DNA of 64,000 bases. It comes from Symbiodinium natans. Lineage: Eukaryota > Sar > Dinophyceae > Suessiales > Symbiodiniaceae. The translations under genes were made by a program, and so were the position numbers. The stretch is from contig CAJNDS010000142.1 in assembly GCA_905221605.1 (NCBI GenBank), positions 142,200 to 206,199 on the forward strand. Direction: 5' to 3'. How positions within the stretch are numbered: the stretch's first letter is position 1; each line of letters opens with the position of its first letter. Under the pieces are notes generated by a model. The model was not told the DNA's origin. It ran no database searches and saw only the letters and a list, made by a program, of their open reading frames with translations. Positions 9,330 through 17,144 of this stretch are shown piece by piece.

Positions 9330-9453
9330 GTTTAGGGTTTAGGATTTAGGATTTATTAGGGTCAGGGTTTTAGGGTTTATGGTGGTGGGGGGGGTGGGGG
9401 GTTGTGCGGTTTTGGGGATTTAGGAACCTCTCAACAGGCCCCCAAATAAACAA

Positions 9454-9534
9454 GCAACCGTGGCCCTGAGCGTAGGCACTTGGGGATCTAGAATGTTCGA
9501 AGGATCTGACCTTTTTCAGCCCCTTCATCCCCAG
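9454..9534 (+). CDS. Exon-like fragment
   Basis: The plus strand reads ATVALSVGTWGSRMFEGSDL then FQPLHPQ. Strand agrees with 9225 and 9705. Confidence 0.5.
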
Positions 9535-9704
9535 ACCCTATAAACCCTAAGTCCCTGAAGCCCCTAAACCGTTTAGGGTTTATGAGGTTTAGGGTTTAGG
9601 GTTTAGGGGCTACAGCCCCCTAAACCTCTCAAGACCCTCCACCCCCCCATAAGCCCCAAGCCCCCCGGAGCCCCGAAACCTTCCGCGCCTAGAGCCCTGA
9701 AACC

Positions 9705-9771
9705 AACCAAAGGCGCGGACGTCCAGCAGGCGTCCCAGGCGTGCCTGGCATGCATCGTATATTCTGAGACC
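9705..9771 (+). CDS. Exon-like fragment
   Basis: The plus strand reads KGADVQQASQACLACIVYSE. GC3-rich; flanked by degenerate array units. Confidence 0.5.
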
Positions 9772-9779
9772 CGAAAACC

Positions 9780-10765
9780 CTCAAAGGGGTGAGGGTTAAG
9801 GGTTTATGGGGGCTTGCACGGAACCCTAAACCCTAGACACTAAACCCAAAAAAGGGTGTAAAGGGCTTTGTAGGGCTTCGAGTTTGAACTCGAGTTTAGG
9901 GGAACTAAGCTAAACACCTTCAACACGTGTGAGTGTTGCCGATGGGACTCTACCTTAGACCCAAAAGGGGGTGTGCTTTGGGTTTGGGGACCCTTGTTTA
10001 AGATTCCTTAAGCTAGTACAAGGGCCATATTAGGAGTAGGTGGGGGAAACCTTTAGGGGTACCCCTAAACCCTAAACCCTAAACACTAAACCCAAAAGGG
10101 CCTACAGGGCAGCCAACCGTGGGGGTACGAGTCCTAACCCCTTGCGAGCAAGGAGAAAGGGATGCTCCTGTAAGGTGTGGGAGTTGCCACTGAGACCTTT
10201 AAACCCCTAAACCCCTAAACCCTAAAACCCTAAAACCCTAAAACCCTAAAACCCTGAACCCTCAACCCTAACCCTAAACCCTAAACCCGAAACCCGAAAC
10301 CCTAAACCCTAAACCCTAAACAATAACCCGAAACCCTAAACCCTAAACCCTAAATCCTGAGCCCCAAACTCCGTTGCATCTCCCAGGGTCCGGAGGTTCT
10401 TTTGTTCAGGCCTCTTGAACCCTCAACACCTCTAACCCTAAACCCTAAACCCTAAACCCTCAACCGCCAAGAAGCCCCCCCCCCCCCCCCCAACCCTGAG
10501 CACCCTTACCTATGCCGTAAGAGGAGGAGCGAAACCTCAACCCTAAAGGTTTCAACTTCAGGGCTCCAGTTAGGTTTACGGTTTAGGGTTATATGTATAT
10601 ATATATATATATATATGTAGGGTTTAGGATTTAGGGTTGAACCCCTAAACCCTTAACGCTATATGAACCCTAAACCCCAAACCTCTACACCCTAAAACCT
10701 CAAACCCGTGAACCCCTACACACCTTAATCCCGAAACCCTACACCTTAAACCCTAAACCACCCTT
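9780..10765. repeat. Degenerate arrays, no gene seen
   Basis: CCCTAAA-like units (densest 10200-10345), a poly-C run near 10475 and an (AT)n tract at 10590-10616. 9860-10200 is unique DNA of unknown nature. Confidence 0.8.
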
Positions 10766-10768
10766 CAC

Positions 10769-10855
10769 GGCAGCCAAGCGCAGGGCGGCGGCATGCGATC
10801 CCGAGCCAAGACGGATGACATCCTGGGCGGCCTTTTGAGGGATCTTTCGGACTTA
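10769..10855 (+). CDS. Exon-like fragment
   Basis: The plus strand reads GSQAQGGGMRSRAKTDDILG then GLLRDLSDL, with a C-rich array before and a G-rich array after it. Confidence 0.55.
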
Positions 10856-11400
10856 GGGTTTATAAGGGTTCGGGAGTATTTAGGGTTTCGGGTTTCGGGT
10901 CTAGGGTTTAGGTTTTAGGGATATTTAGGGTTTTGGGTTTAGGGTTTAGGGATATTTAGGGTTTAGGGTTTAGGGTTTAGGGTTTAGGGTTTAGGGAGTA
11001 GGGAATAAAACTTAGAGGGTTGGAGAGGCTTCAGGTTCCAACGCTTTCCTGCTGAGGTTTTTGGCTTCGGGAGCTTCGGTGCGTTTTTGACGGTTTGTGG
11101 GTGATTTGAAGTTTAGGGCCTTAGGGTTTAGGGTTTAGGGTTTAGGGTTTAGGGATATTGCAAGGCTCGGAAGTTTGGGGGTCTGGGGCTGGTGTGCAGG
11201 GTTTGGCATCTAAAGACTCCACTGAGGGTTTGGGGCTTGACGGTTTAAGGTTTACAGTTTAGAGTGCCAGCACCCTCGAGTTTAAGGAATCTTGAAAAAT
11301 CATATATTGCCCCAGTACCGACTCAGGTAGATTACGTAATCAAGGTGCCACTAGGAGCCTCTGAATCCCAACTACCTAAACCCTAAACCCTACACCTAAA
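10856..11400. repeat. G-rich degenerate arrays, no gene seen
   Basis: TTTAGGG units interleaved with GATATTTAGGG; the remainder to 11400 is unassigned. Confidence 0.75.
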
Positions 11401-11407
11401 TCGCTTA

Positions 11408-11475
11408 GTGTGTTGTGAAGCTTGGCTGCAGCTCTGTTGCTTCCTTAGCTTTCGGTCGTTGCATCCGAGGCCTTG
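11408..11475 (-). CDS. Exon-like fragment
   Basis: The minus strand reads RMQRPKAKEATELQPSFTTH. A second minus piece at 11598-11680 (GARCKCRRGDNAAAFLGMEQ) is open too but could equally be read on the plus strand. Confidence 0.4.
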
Positions 11476-11678
11476 CACAAACCTCAAGTATACACCTGTA
11501 TGGTTTTATAGGGCTTAGAGTTTCGGGTGTGGGGCTTTGGGTTTGGGGTTTAGGGTTTAGGGCTTTGGGTTTAGGGTTTGGGGTTTGGGGTTTAGGGTCA
11601 GCACCACCAAACTGCTCCATGCCCAGGAAAGCTGCAGCGTTGTCACCACGCCGACACTTGCAACGGGCCCCCTTCCAT

Positions 11679-11780
11679 TTGCTTAAGAACCCCCCCAAAA
11701 AAATAGCAGATAAGAATCACTATATATTCCTGATAAGGAAGAGTAATTGTTGTATTTGGTACTGCAGTTCTTAAGCAAAT
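11679..11780. mobile_element. TIR element family O with perfect 14-bp TIR
   Basis: ATTTGCTTAAGAAC at the left and GTTCTTAAGCAAAT at the right, with an AT-rich interior of about 75 bp. MITE-like. A relative with GCTGCTTAAAACCCCCC lies near 26325. Confidence 0.85.
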
Positions 11781-11787
11781 AGTAGTT

Positions 11788-11880
11788 CCTAGTCCAGCTT
11801 GGAGACCGCATATCCCCCACTCCGAGACAATTCTTGGGGACGAGATGAGCCTTGAAAGGGTTCACGGTCCAGATTCCTTT
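11788..11880 (-). CDS. Exon-like fragment
   Basis: The minus strand reads NLDREPFQGSSRPQELSRSG then GYAVSKLD, between element O and element G; a candidate exon separated by TIR elements on both sides. Confidence 0.45.
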
Positions 11881-11917
11881 CTTTAGGGGCTACACTTCGA
11901 GGTTCATGGGTAGGGTT

Positions 11918-12062
11918 TAAGGGTGCCATGGGTTTACGAAAATAAGGGCACCCCGAAAATAGACCCCGAAATGGCGGGATCCCCTTGTTATACGGACCCA
12001 TATAAGGTAACCCAAATATCGTAAACCCCCATGAAGATGGTGCCCAAAAAAAAGCAGGGTAT
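11918..12062. mobile_element. TIR element family G
   Basis: Contains GGGTTTACGAAAATAAGGGC and, inverted, ATCGTAAACCCCCAT. Other copies: 45450-45560, 45662-45740, 45980-46092, 46953-47037, 48076-48190 and 63738-63855. Confidence 0.75.
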
Positions 12063-12260
12063 ATCGAGGGACTGACAGAAAAGGAGGGTACCTTGATCAC
12101 ACCCATAGCGCGAAAGCCTGAAGCGAGACACCTTAGCTCTGAACACCCCAACACCTTGAGCCCTAAACCCTAAACCCTAAACCCTAAACCCTAAACCCTA
12201 AACCCTAAACCCTAAGGCCTAAGCCCTAAACCCTAAACCCTAAACCCTAAACCCTAACCC

Positions 12261-12342
12261 CATTGCCATTCCGAAGCCTCAAGCACATCGGCAGCATATG
12301 GCCTGAAACGGCCGGTTGCTCAACAATCATTGGGGTTGCTGT
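12261..12342 (-). CDS. Exon-like fragment
   Basis: The minus strand reads TATPMIVEQPAVSGHMLPMC then LRLRNGN, between a C-rich array (left) and a G-rich array (right). Confidence 0.5.
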
Positions 12343-12595
12343 TCAGGGCTTAGGGCTTAGGGTGTAGGGTTTAGGGTTCAGGGTTTCGGGTTTAGGGCTT
12401 GAGCGTTTAGAATTTAGGGCTAGGGGTTTAGGGCAGTTTAGGGTTTAGGGTTTAGGTTTAGGGTTTAGGGTTTAGGGTTTAGGGTTTAGGGTATAGGGTT
12501 TAGGGTTTAGGGTTTAGGGTTTAGGGTTTAGGGTTTAGGGTTTAGGGTTTAGGGTTTAGGGTTTAGGGTTTAGGGCTTAGGGCTTAGGGTTTGGG
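12342..12595. repeat. Long G-rich telomere-type array
   Basis: About 30 TTTAGGG-type units, including more than 10 perfect in a row. Confidence 0.95.
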
Positions 12596-12599
12596 GTCC

Positions 12600-12706
12600 A
12601 CAAAACACAGTATGTTTTACTGGAGCAGGTGCTGGGCACCATAGAACGCTGGAAGCCTAGAACCCTACACGGTCGCCCCAAGAAAAACAAGAATCCCACA
12701 TGGTGA
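12600..12706 (+). CDS. Probable terminal exon
   Basis: The plus strand reads KTQYVLLEQVLGTIERWKPR then TLHGRPKKNKNPTW and stops at TGA 12704-12706. Amphipathic then basic tail. No family recognised. Confidence 0.55.
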
Positions 12707-12741
12707 TGTGGGGAATCAATCACTTCAGCTTGCCCATCCTC

Positions 12742-12820
12742 CTAAACCCTAAACCCTAAACCCTAAACCCTAAACCCTAAACCCTAAACCCTAAACCCTA
12801 AACCCTAAACCCTAAACCCC
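12742..12820. repeat. Perfect C-rich telomere-type array
   Basis: About 11 CCCTAAA units. Confidence 0.95.
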
Positions 12821-12821
12821 G

Positions 12822-12880
12822 CACCAGCATCGGCCTGGCTGGGCCTGCTTCCCGTGTTAAGCCCAGGTCGATGGCCTGGA
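12822..12880 (-). CDS. Short exon-like fragment
   Basis: The minus strand reads QAIDLGLTREAGPARPMLV, flanked C-rich left and G-rich right. Confidence 0.45.
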
Positions 12881-13200
12881 GGGTTTTAGGGTTTAGGGTT
12901 TAGGGTTTAGGGTTTGGGGTTTAGGGTTTGGGGTTTAGGGTTTGGGGTTTAGGGTTTAGGGTTTAGGGTTTAGGGTTTGGGGTTTGGGGTTTGGGGTTTA
13001 GGGTTCGGGGTTTAGGGTTTGGGGTTTAGGGTTTAGGGTCTGGGGTTTAGGGTTTGGAGTTTAGGGGTTTTGGGGTTAGGGTTTAGGGTTTAGGGTTTGG
13101 GGTTTGGGATTTAGGGTGTAGGGTTTAGGGTTGGGGGTTTCGGGTCTATTTACGGTTTGGGGTTCAGGGGTCAGGGGTTAAAGCTTAAGGTTTAGGGTTT
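12881..13200. repeat. G-rich array of mixed TTTAGGG and TTTGGGG units
   Basis: About 45 units alternating between TTTAGGG and TTTGGGG in no fixed order, ending in degenerate copies. 13201-13630 is otherwise unassigned, with a weak plus frame at 13388-13462. Confidence 0.95.
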
Positions 13201-13633
13201 ACAATGAGAACCCCTAGAGCTACAAAGAAAAGATGCAGTAAATATTCCGTTGAGCTTGTTCTGAGTAAGAAAAGCACAATACTTGAGGGGGCTCCAGTTC
13301 GGGTGTTCTGTTCCGTTTGGGGGTTTTGCGGCGGGAAGGGGTAGGTAGGGTTTGTTGGGTTGGGTTCGGAGCTACCCTAAATACCCTAAACCTTGAACCC
13401 TGTGGGGAGCCACGAAGAGCTTCTTGGGAGTCCCGGCTTGCACGCTTTCGGGGAACAAGGGTCGTTTAGGCTTCAGGGTTTCAGGTTAACTTAGGGTTTA
13501 GGGTTTAGGGTTTAGGGTTTAGGGTTTAGGGTTTCGGGTTTAGGGCCTACAAGGCTGTAAGGGTTGCAAGGTTTTAGAGGCTAGAATTTGGGGTTAGGGT
13601 TTAGGGATTAGGGTTTAGGGCTCTTCTCTCCAG

Positions 13634-13680
13634 CGTTGCGGCACTTAGGGAAGCTGAGCGCAACGGCAAACCCTGCATCC
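13634..13680 (+). CDS. Short exon-like fragment
   Basis: Acceptor TCTCTCCAG then VAALREAERNGKPCILN-like frame. Pyrimidine-rich acceptor supports it; short. Confidence 0.4.
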
Positions 13681-13767
13681 TAAACCCTGAAGCCTCATGA
13701 GGACTTCCGTGTCTGGGCTGTGCGCTTAGACCTTGCGCAGCATCTGAGCCCCCCCAAAAAACACTTA

Positions 13768-13857
13768 GGTTTAGGGTTTAGGGTTTAGGGTTTAGGGTTT
13801 AGGGTTTAGGGTTTAGGGTTTAGGGTTTAGGGTTTAGGGTTTAGGGTTTAGGGTTAC
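13768..13857. repeat. Perfect G-rich telomere-type array
   Basis: About 12 TTTAGGG units. Confidence 0.95.
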
Positions 13858-13984
13858 CTAAAGTCCGGCGTCTGACTGGGGGACCCCAAACCCCCCAAAC
13901 CCTCATTTCGGGAATGCCACAGAAATCTTCCACCCGAAACCCATACATTGGCTTCTGATCCTAGTCTAACCTTAGGGCTCCAGG

Positions 13985-14052
13985 GACTCTTATTTTAAGG
14001 TTTGTTGGGCCCAAAGGCCTTATTATCAAGGGCTTTTGGGCTACTTTGAGCT
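13985..14052. mobile_element. Short TIR element family J, second copy
   Basis: See 7148-7212; shares GTTGGGCCCAA and GGGCTTTTGGGC. Confidence 0.5.
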
Positions 14053-14224
14053 TAAGGGAAGGGCATGAGACTAAAGGTCAGAGGTAGCGTGCGGTGGCAC
14101 TTGATGCTTGCGAATGCCTTACGCCCCCCCTAGAGCTAACCCTAAACCCTAAACCCCAAACCCTAAACCCTGAACACTAAAACCTAGACCCTAAGCCCGA
14201 AACCCTGAACCCTAAACCCTAAAT

Positions 14225-14305
14225 AAGCCCCGGCGCGAACATGATGTCCAAGCCACTCTCAGCAGCGCTTCTCCGTCGCCCTGGAACGGGTCTAAGAGTT
14301 GAACA
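14225..14305 (-). CDS. Exon-like fragment
   Basis: The minus strand reads RPVPGRRRSAAESGLDIMFA then PGL after candidate acceptor CTCTTAG. Confidence 0.5.
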
Positions 14306-14311
14306 GGGCAT

Positions 14312-14497
14312 ACTTGGAGGTTTACCAGTACTTATAGCCCTACTTGGAGGTTCATAAGGTTTAGGGTTTAGTGGGTTAGGGGTTAGGGTTGGGTTCATGG
14401 GTACTTGTAACCCCAATAATAACGAAGTCCCCTGCGTAGGATATAAGTAGACTTGTAGTTGGGGCCATAAGTACCCATAAACCTCCATTTGGGGCCC
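14312..14497. mobile_element. Degenerate family D element with array insert
   Basis: TACTTGGAGGTTTACCAGTACTT and TACTTGGAGGTTCAT at the left and ATAAACCTCCATTTGGG at the right, with TTTAGGG units between; a worn copy of the element clear at 30527. Confidence 0.5.
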
Positions 14498-14565
14498 CAC
14501 ATACCTTTAAAACAAGAGTTGGAGCCCGAAGCAAAAGGTTCAGGGCTTAGTGTTCAGGGTTTAGG

Positions 14566-14662
14566 ACTGTACCTGGGACCCTATTTACCTACCGTTTAGT
14601 AGCAAGTACCCCGATGTAGTAGGTATAACCCTTAAGACAAAATAGGGTCCCAACCCAATCCA
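14566..14662. mobile_element. TIR element family F
   Basis: CCTGGGACCCTATTTACCTAC at the left pairs with AAAATAGGGTCCCAACC at the right. Other copies: the intron 20169-20318 and 46526-46715. Confidence 0.8.
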
Positions 14663-14750
14663 GTTGAATTTGTTGCAAAAGCCCACACTGAAAGGACGAC
14701 AAACAAGGAAAGGTGACCTAAACACGTCACAATCCGTCGGCCCCTCATAC

Positions 14751-14880
14751 GCGAAAGTTGCAATCTCCGGAACTCTGCAGTGGCCGCTCCTTCTTGATGC
14801 AAATGGCCCCCAGGGCCACCTCCACGTTGCGCAGGAAGAGGCTGCGTACCTCAAGGCTGCGCGAGTCACTCAGCTGATAC
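14751..14880 (-). CDS. Coding exon, 130 nt
   Basis: Acceptor CTTAGCAG|G and donor CGC|GTATGAGG bound a minus frame reading YQLSDSRSLEVRSLFLRNVE then VALGAICIKKERPLQSSGDC, GC3-rich, with splice sites at both ends. Longer plus- and other minus-strand frames overlap but read as low-quality protein. No family recognised. Confidence 0.65.
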
Positions 14881-15324
14881 CTGCTAAGGGGGACATACCT
14901 TCTCAAGGTTGCCAGCTGGTGTGCTCACAGCAAGCAAGAAGCGCAGAACAGCCAAAACACATTAGAAGGGTTTAGGGTTCAGGGTTTATAGGGTATAGGG
15001 TTTAGGGTTTATAGGGTATAGGGCATAGGGTTTAGGGTTTCCTTTGCACAGTGGACCCCGGAGTCCCCCCAAACACCCTAAATGCACCCCCCCCCCCCCA
15101 ACTAAGGACTGTTAGTATTAGGGGGAAAACCCCAAAACCAAAAACCCTAAACCGGGAGTCAAATTGGGGATTCAGGACTTTATAGATTCTAGAGGCTTTA
15201 AGCTTTGCAAGATTCCCGAAGCCCTGAGCAACAAAGGCGCGAATGACCAAACCCAAGACCGCCAAAAAATCTGAAATCCGGGCTTAGGGTTTCGGGTTTA
15301 GGGAAGCCCTACCCCCTAAACCCA

Positions 15325-15410
15325 CCCCGCCGCCTCGTTGGCCGAGCTTTCCAACCCCACCAGGTGCGCCGCCAGGAAGGCATGTGGCCTCACCCCCGAA
15401 ACTATGAGGG
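15325..15410 (-). CDS. Exon-like fragment
   Basis: The minus strand reads GVRPHAFLAAHLVGLESSAN then EAAG with strongly GC3-biased codons. The plus frame (AELSNPTRCAARKACGLTPE) is also open, so strand is likely but not certain. Confidence 0.5.
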
Positions 15411-15692
15411 AGGACTCTCTCGGCATAAACACCCAAACCCTAAACCTAACCCTGAGACGAAGATGGACCTCGTCTGCCCTGGGCTTGGGTCCGGGATGTT
15501 CAGCTAATTACATACCCTACAACCTAAAAAAGCCTGAGCCGCAAAAACCTTATGCCCTCAGACCCTAAACCCTGTAAAACCCTAAACCCTGAAACCCTAC
15601 CCTAAACCCGAAACCTCAAACCCTGAACAAGAAAACCCAAAAACCCGAAAACCGTAAAACCCTCAACCATAGGGTTTACGTTTAGTCCGTCA

Positions 15693-15757
15693 GCCCGTCA
15701 GTCCCCAAGTTCTGCCAACGATCTCGCAGACAGAGTCCCCTCCAGCAGCGTCGGCAT
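15693..15757 (-). CDS. Exon-like fragment
   Basis: The minus strand reads MPTLLEGTLSARSLAELGD. Short; flanked by array units. Confidence 0.4.
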
Positions 15758-15815
15758 AGGGTTTCGGGTTTCGGGTTTAGGGTTCAGGGTTTAGGTTGTG
15801 GTCTGCCCAGTGAAG

Positions 15816-17106
15816 GTGCGACCCTGGTTGCATAGCTCTGTCTTTCGCATTTCAACAAGGCAGTGGTCGCCATTTGATGCGGGACACAGCCTTCTTCGAA
15901 GAACTCGAGGACTTTGGGCTTGAGGTTTACCCTAATTAGACCCTAAACCCTAAACCCTCATTAATCCCCAAACCCTAAACCCTAAACCCCATTCCCTACA
16001 CTCAAGCCTAACCTAGAAAATCGGGGAGGGAGTTCTGAAGCCTGGAAACCCTAAACGGCCCTGAACCCAAAAACGGTTTAGGGTGTAGGGTATGGAGTTT
16101 AGGGTTTAAGGCCCCAAAACCCAAGCGACCCTAAGCCATAAAAAGCCCAGCTGATTCCCCTCCAGAGAATTGTCGGGCGCCGAGCAGAAGACGTAGTTGA
16201 CCGTTAAAAGCCTTCAGGGTCATTGGGATGGTTGTCTTGGGGTAGTTTCATGCTCCCTTAGTATAGTCCCTGAAAAGTGAACCCCTGATTTTCCCCTGAT
16301 ATACCCTGTACAAAGTAAGGGTCCATACGTCAGAACCTTTTAAAGCGGGACCATATTTAGGGCCCATGAAACTACCCTCAGAGGTCTAGGGAGTTTGGGG
16401 GGCTTAGGGCTTAGGGTTTGAAGGGTTTCGTTTGGGTAGGACAGGCAGATAGGATGAGAGGGGCCCCTGGGAGGATGCGGAATAGAGGGTCTCAATAAGG
16501 TCAGAACCAGAAGATGGGTCCAAAGTCTTTACCACGTACTACCAGCAACTGTCATGCTGCCGCTACTTGGGCGTTGATATACTCACTCCAGCCGACCATA
16601 GCATGCTACAGTCTACTGAAGCAAGAATGTACTTGTAGCAACCAATTTCTATTCCACAGATTTTGACATAAAGCATACAGCCTCGCCCTAAACGCTAACC
16701 CTACAAACCCTAAAGCCCTAAACCCCTTTTTTTGCAGACGTACAGACACTCTGACTGCCACTGCGACAAGCACTGTTTGACATGCATCCGGGGACAACAA
16801 AGCAGGGTCCTCAAAACTTTAGGGGTTGATGGTTTTAGGGCTTCGGGTTTAGGGCTTTAGGGTTTAGGTTTTGATGTTCACGGTTTCAGGGCTTAGGGGT
16901 TTTGGGTTGTGTAGGGTTTAGGGTTTAGGGTTAGGGCTTAGGGGTTAGGGTTTAGGGTTTAGGGCTTAGGGTTTAGGGTTTAGGGTTTAGGGTTTAGGGT
17001 CCTTAAGACCGACCGCAAAGTCTCCCACAGTTTTGACAAAGCTCGGGGCGCGTGTTGCGCCATTGCGTTGAGCATTCATGGACCAAGGTCTTGTGCCTTT
17101 GTCTGA
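15816..17106 (+). CDS. Five-exon plus-strand gene, unknown protein with Cys/His-rich segment
   Basis: Exons 15816-15924, 16167-16203, 16505-16628, 16740-16806 and 17008-17106 join in phase. Landmarks in order: MRDTAFFEELEDFGLE; RIVGRRAEDVVD; PEDGSKVFTTYYQQLSCCRY and GVDILTPADHSMLQSTEARM; YRHSDCHCDKHCLTCIRGQQ; KVSHSFDKARGACCAIALSI, ending at TGA 17104-17106. The fourth exon has a CxCxxxCxxC-like Cys/His cluster that could bind metal. Introns: 2 carries family H, 4 carries a long TTTAGGG array; intron 3 starts GTACTTG and is flanked by a GTAC duplication, so its exact borders are ambiguous. Others use GT-AG. The first exon may not be the gene start. It converges on the THNWGN-type gene. Function unknown. 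Confidence 0.75.
16243..16376. mobile_element. TIR element family H, intronic copy
   Basis: Starts AGTTTCATGCTCCC and ends GGGCCCATGAAACTACC; core ATATACCCTGTACAAAG and GGGTCCATACGTCAGAACC matches 3325-3455. Lies within intron 2 of the plus-strand gene. Confidence 0.8.
16815..17002. repeat. G-rich array forming most of an intron
   Basis: TTTAGGG units with GCTTAGGG and GGTTAGGG variants between exons 4 and 5 of the 15.8-17.1 kb gene. Confidence 0.95.
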
Positions 17107-17144
17107 GTCCTAAACCCTAAACCCTAAACCCCAAAACCTAAACC

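Noticed and set aside
14664-14975. 103-codon plus-strand frame
   Set aside because: The minus-strand exon 14751-14880 has splice sites at both ends and better codon use; the plus frame is taken as its shadow.
16143-16210. Minus-strand exon reading VNYVFCSAPDNSLEG
   Set aside because: The plus-strand exon 16167-16203 fits the phase of both neighbouring plus exons and has a CTCCAG acceptor; the minus reading is left as a less likely alternative.
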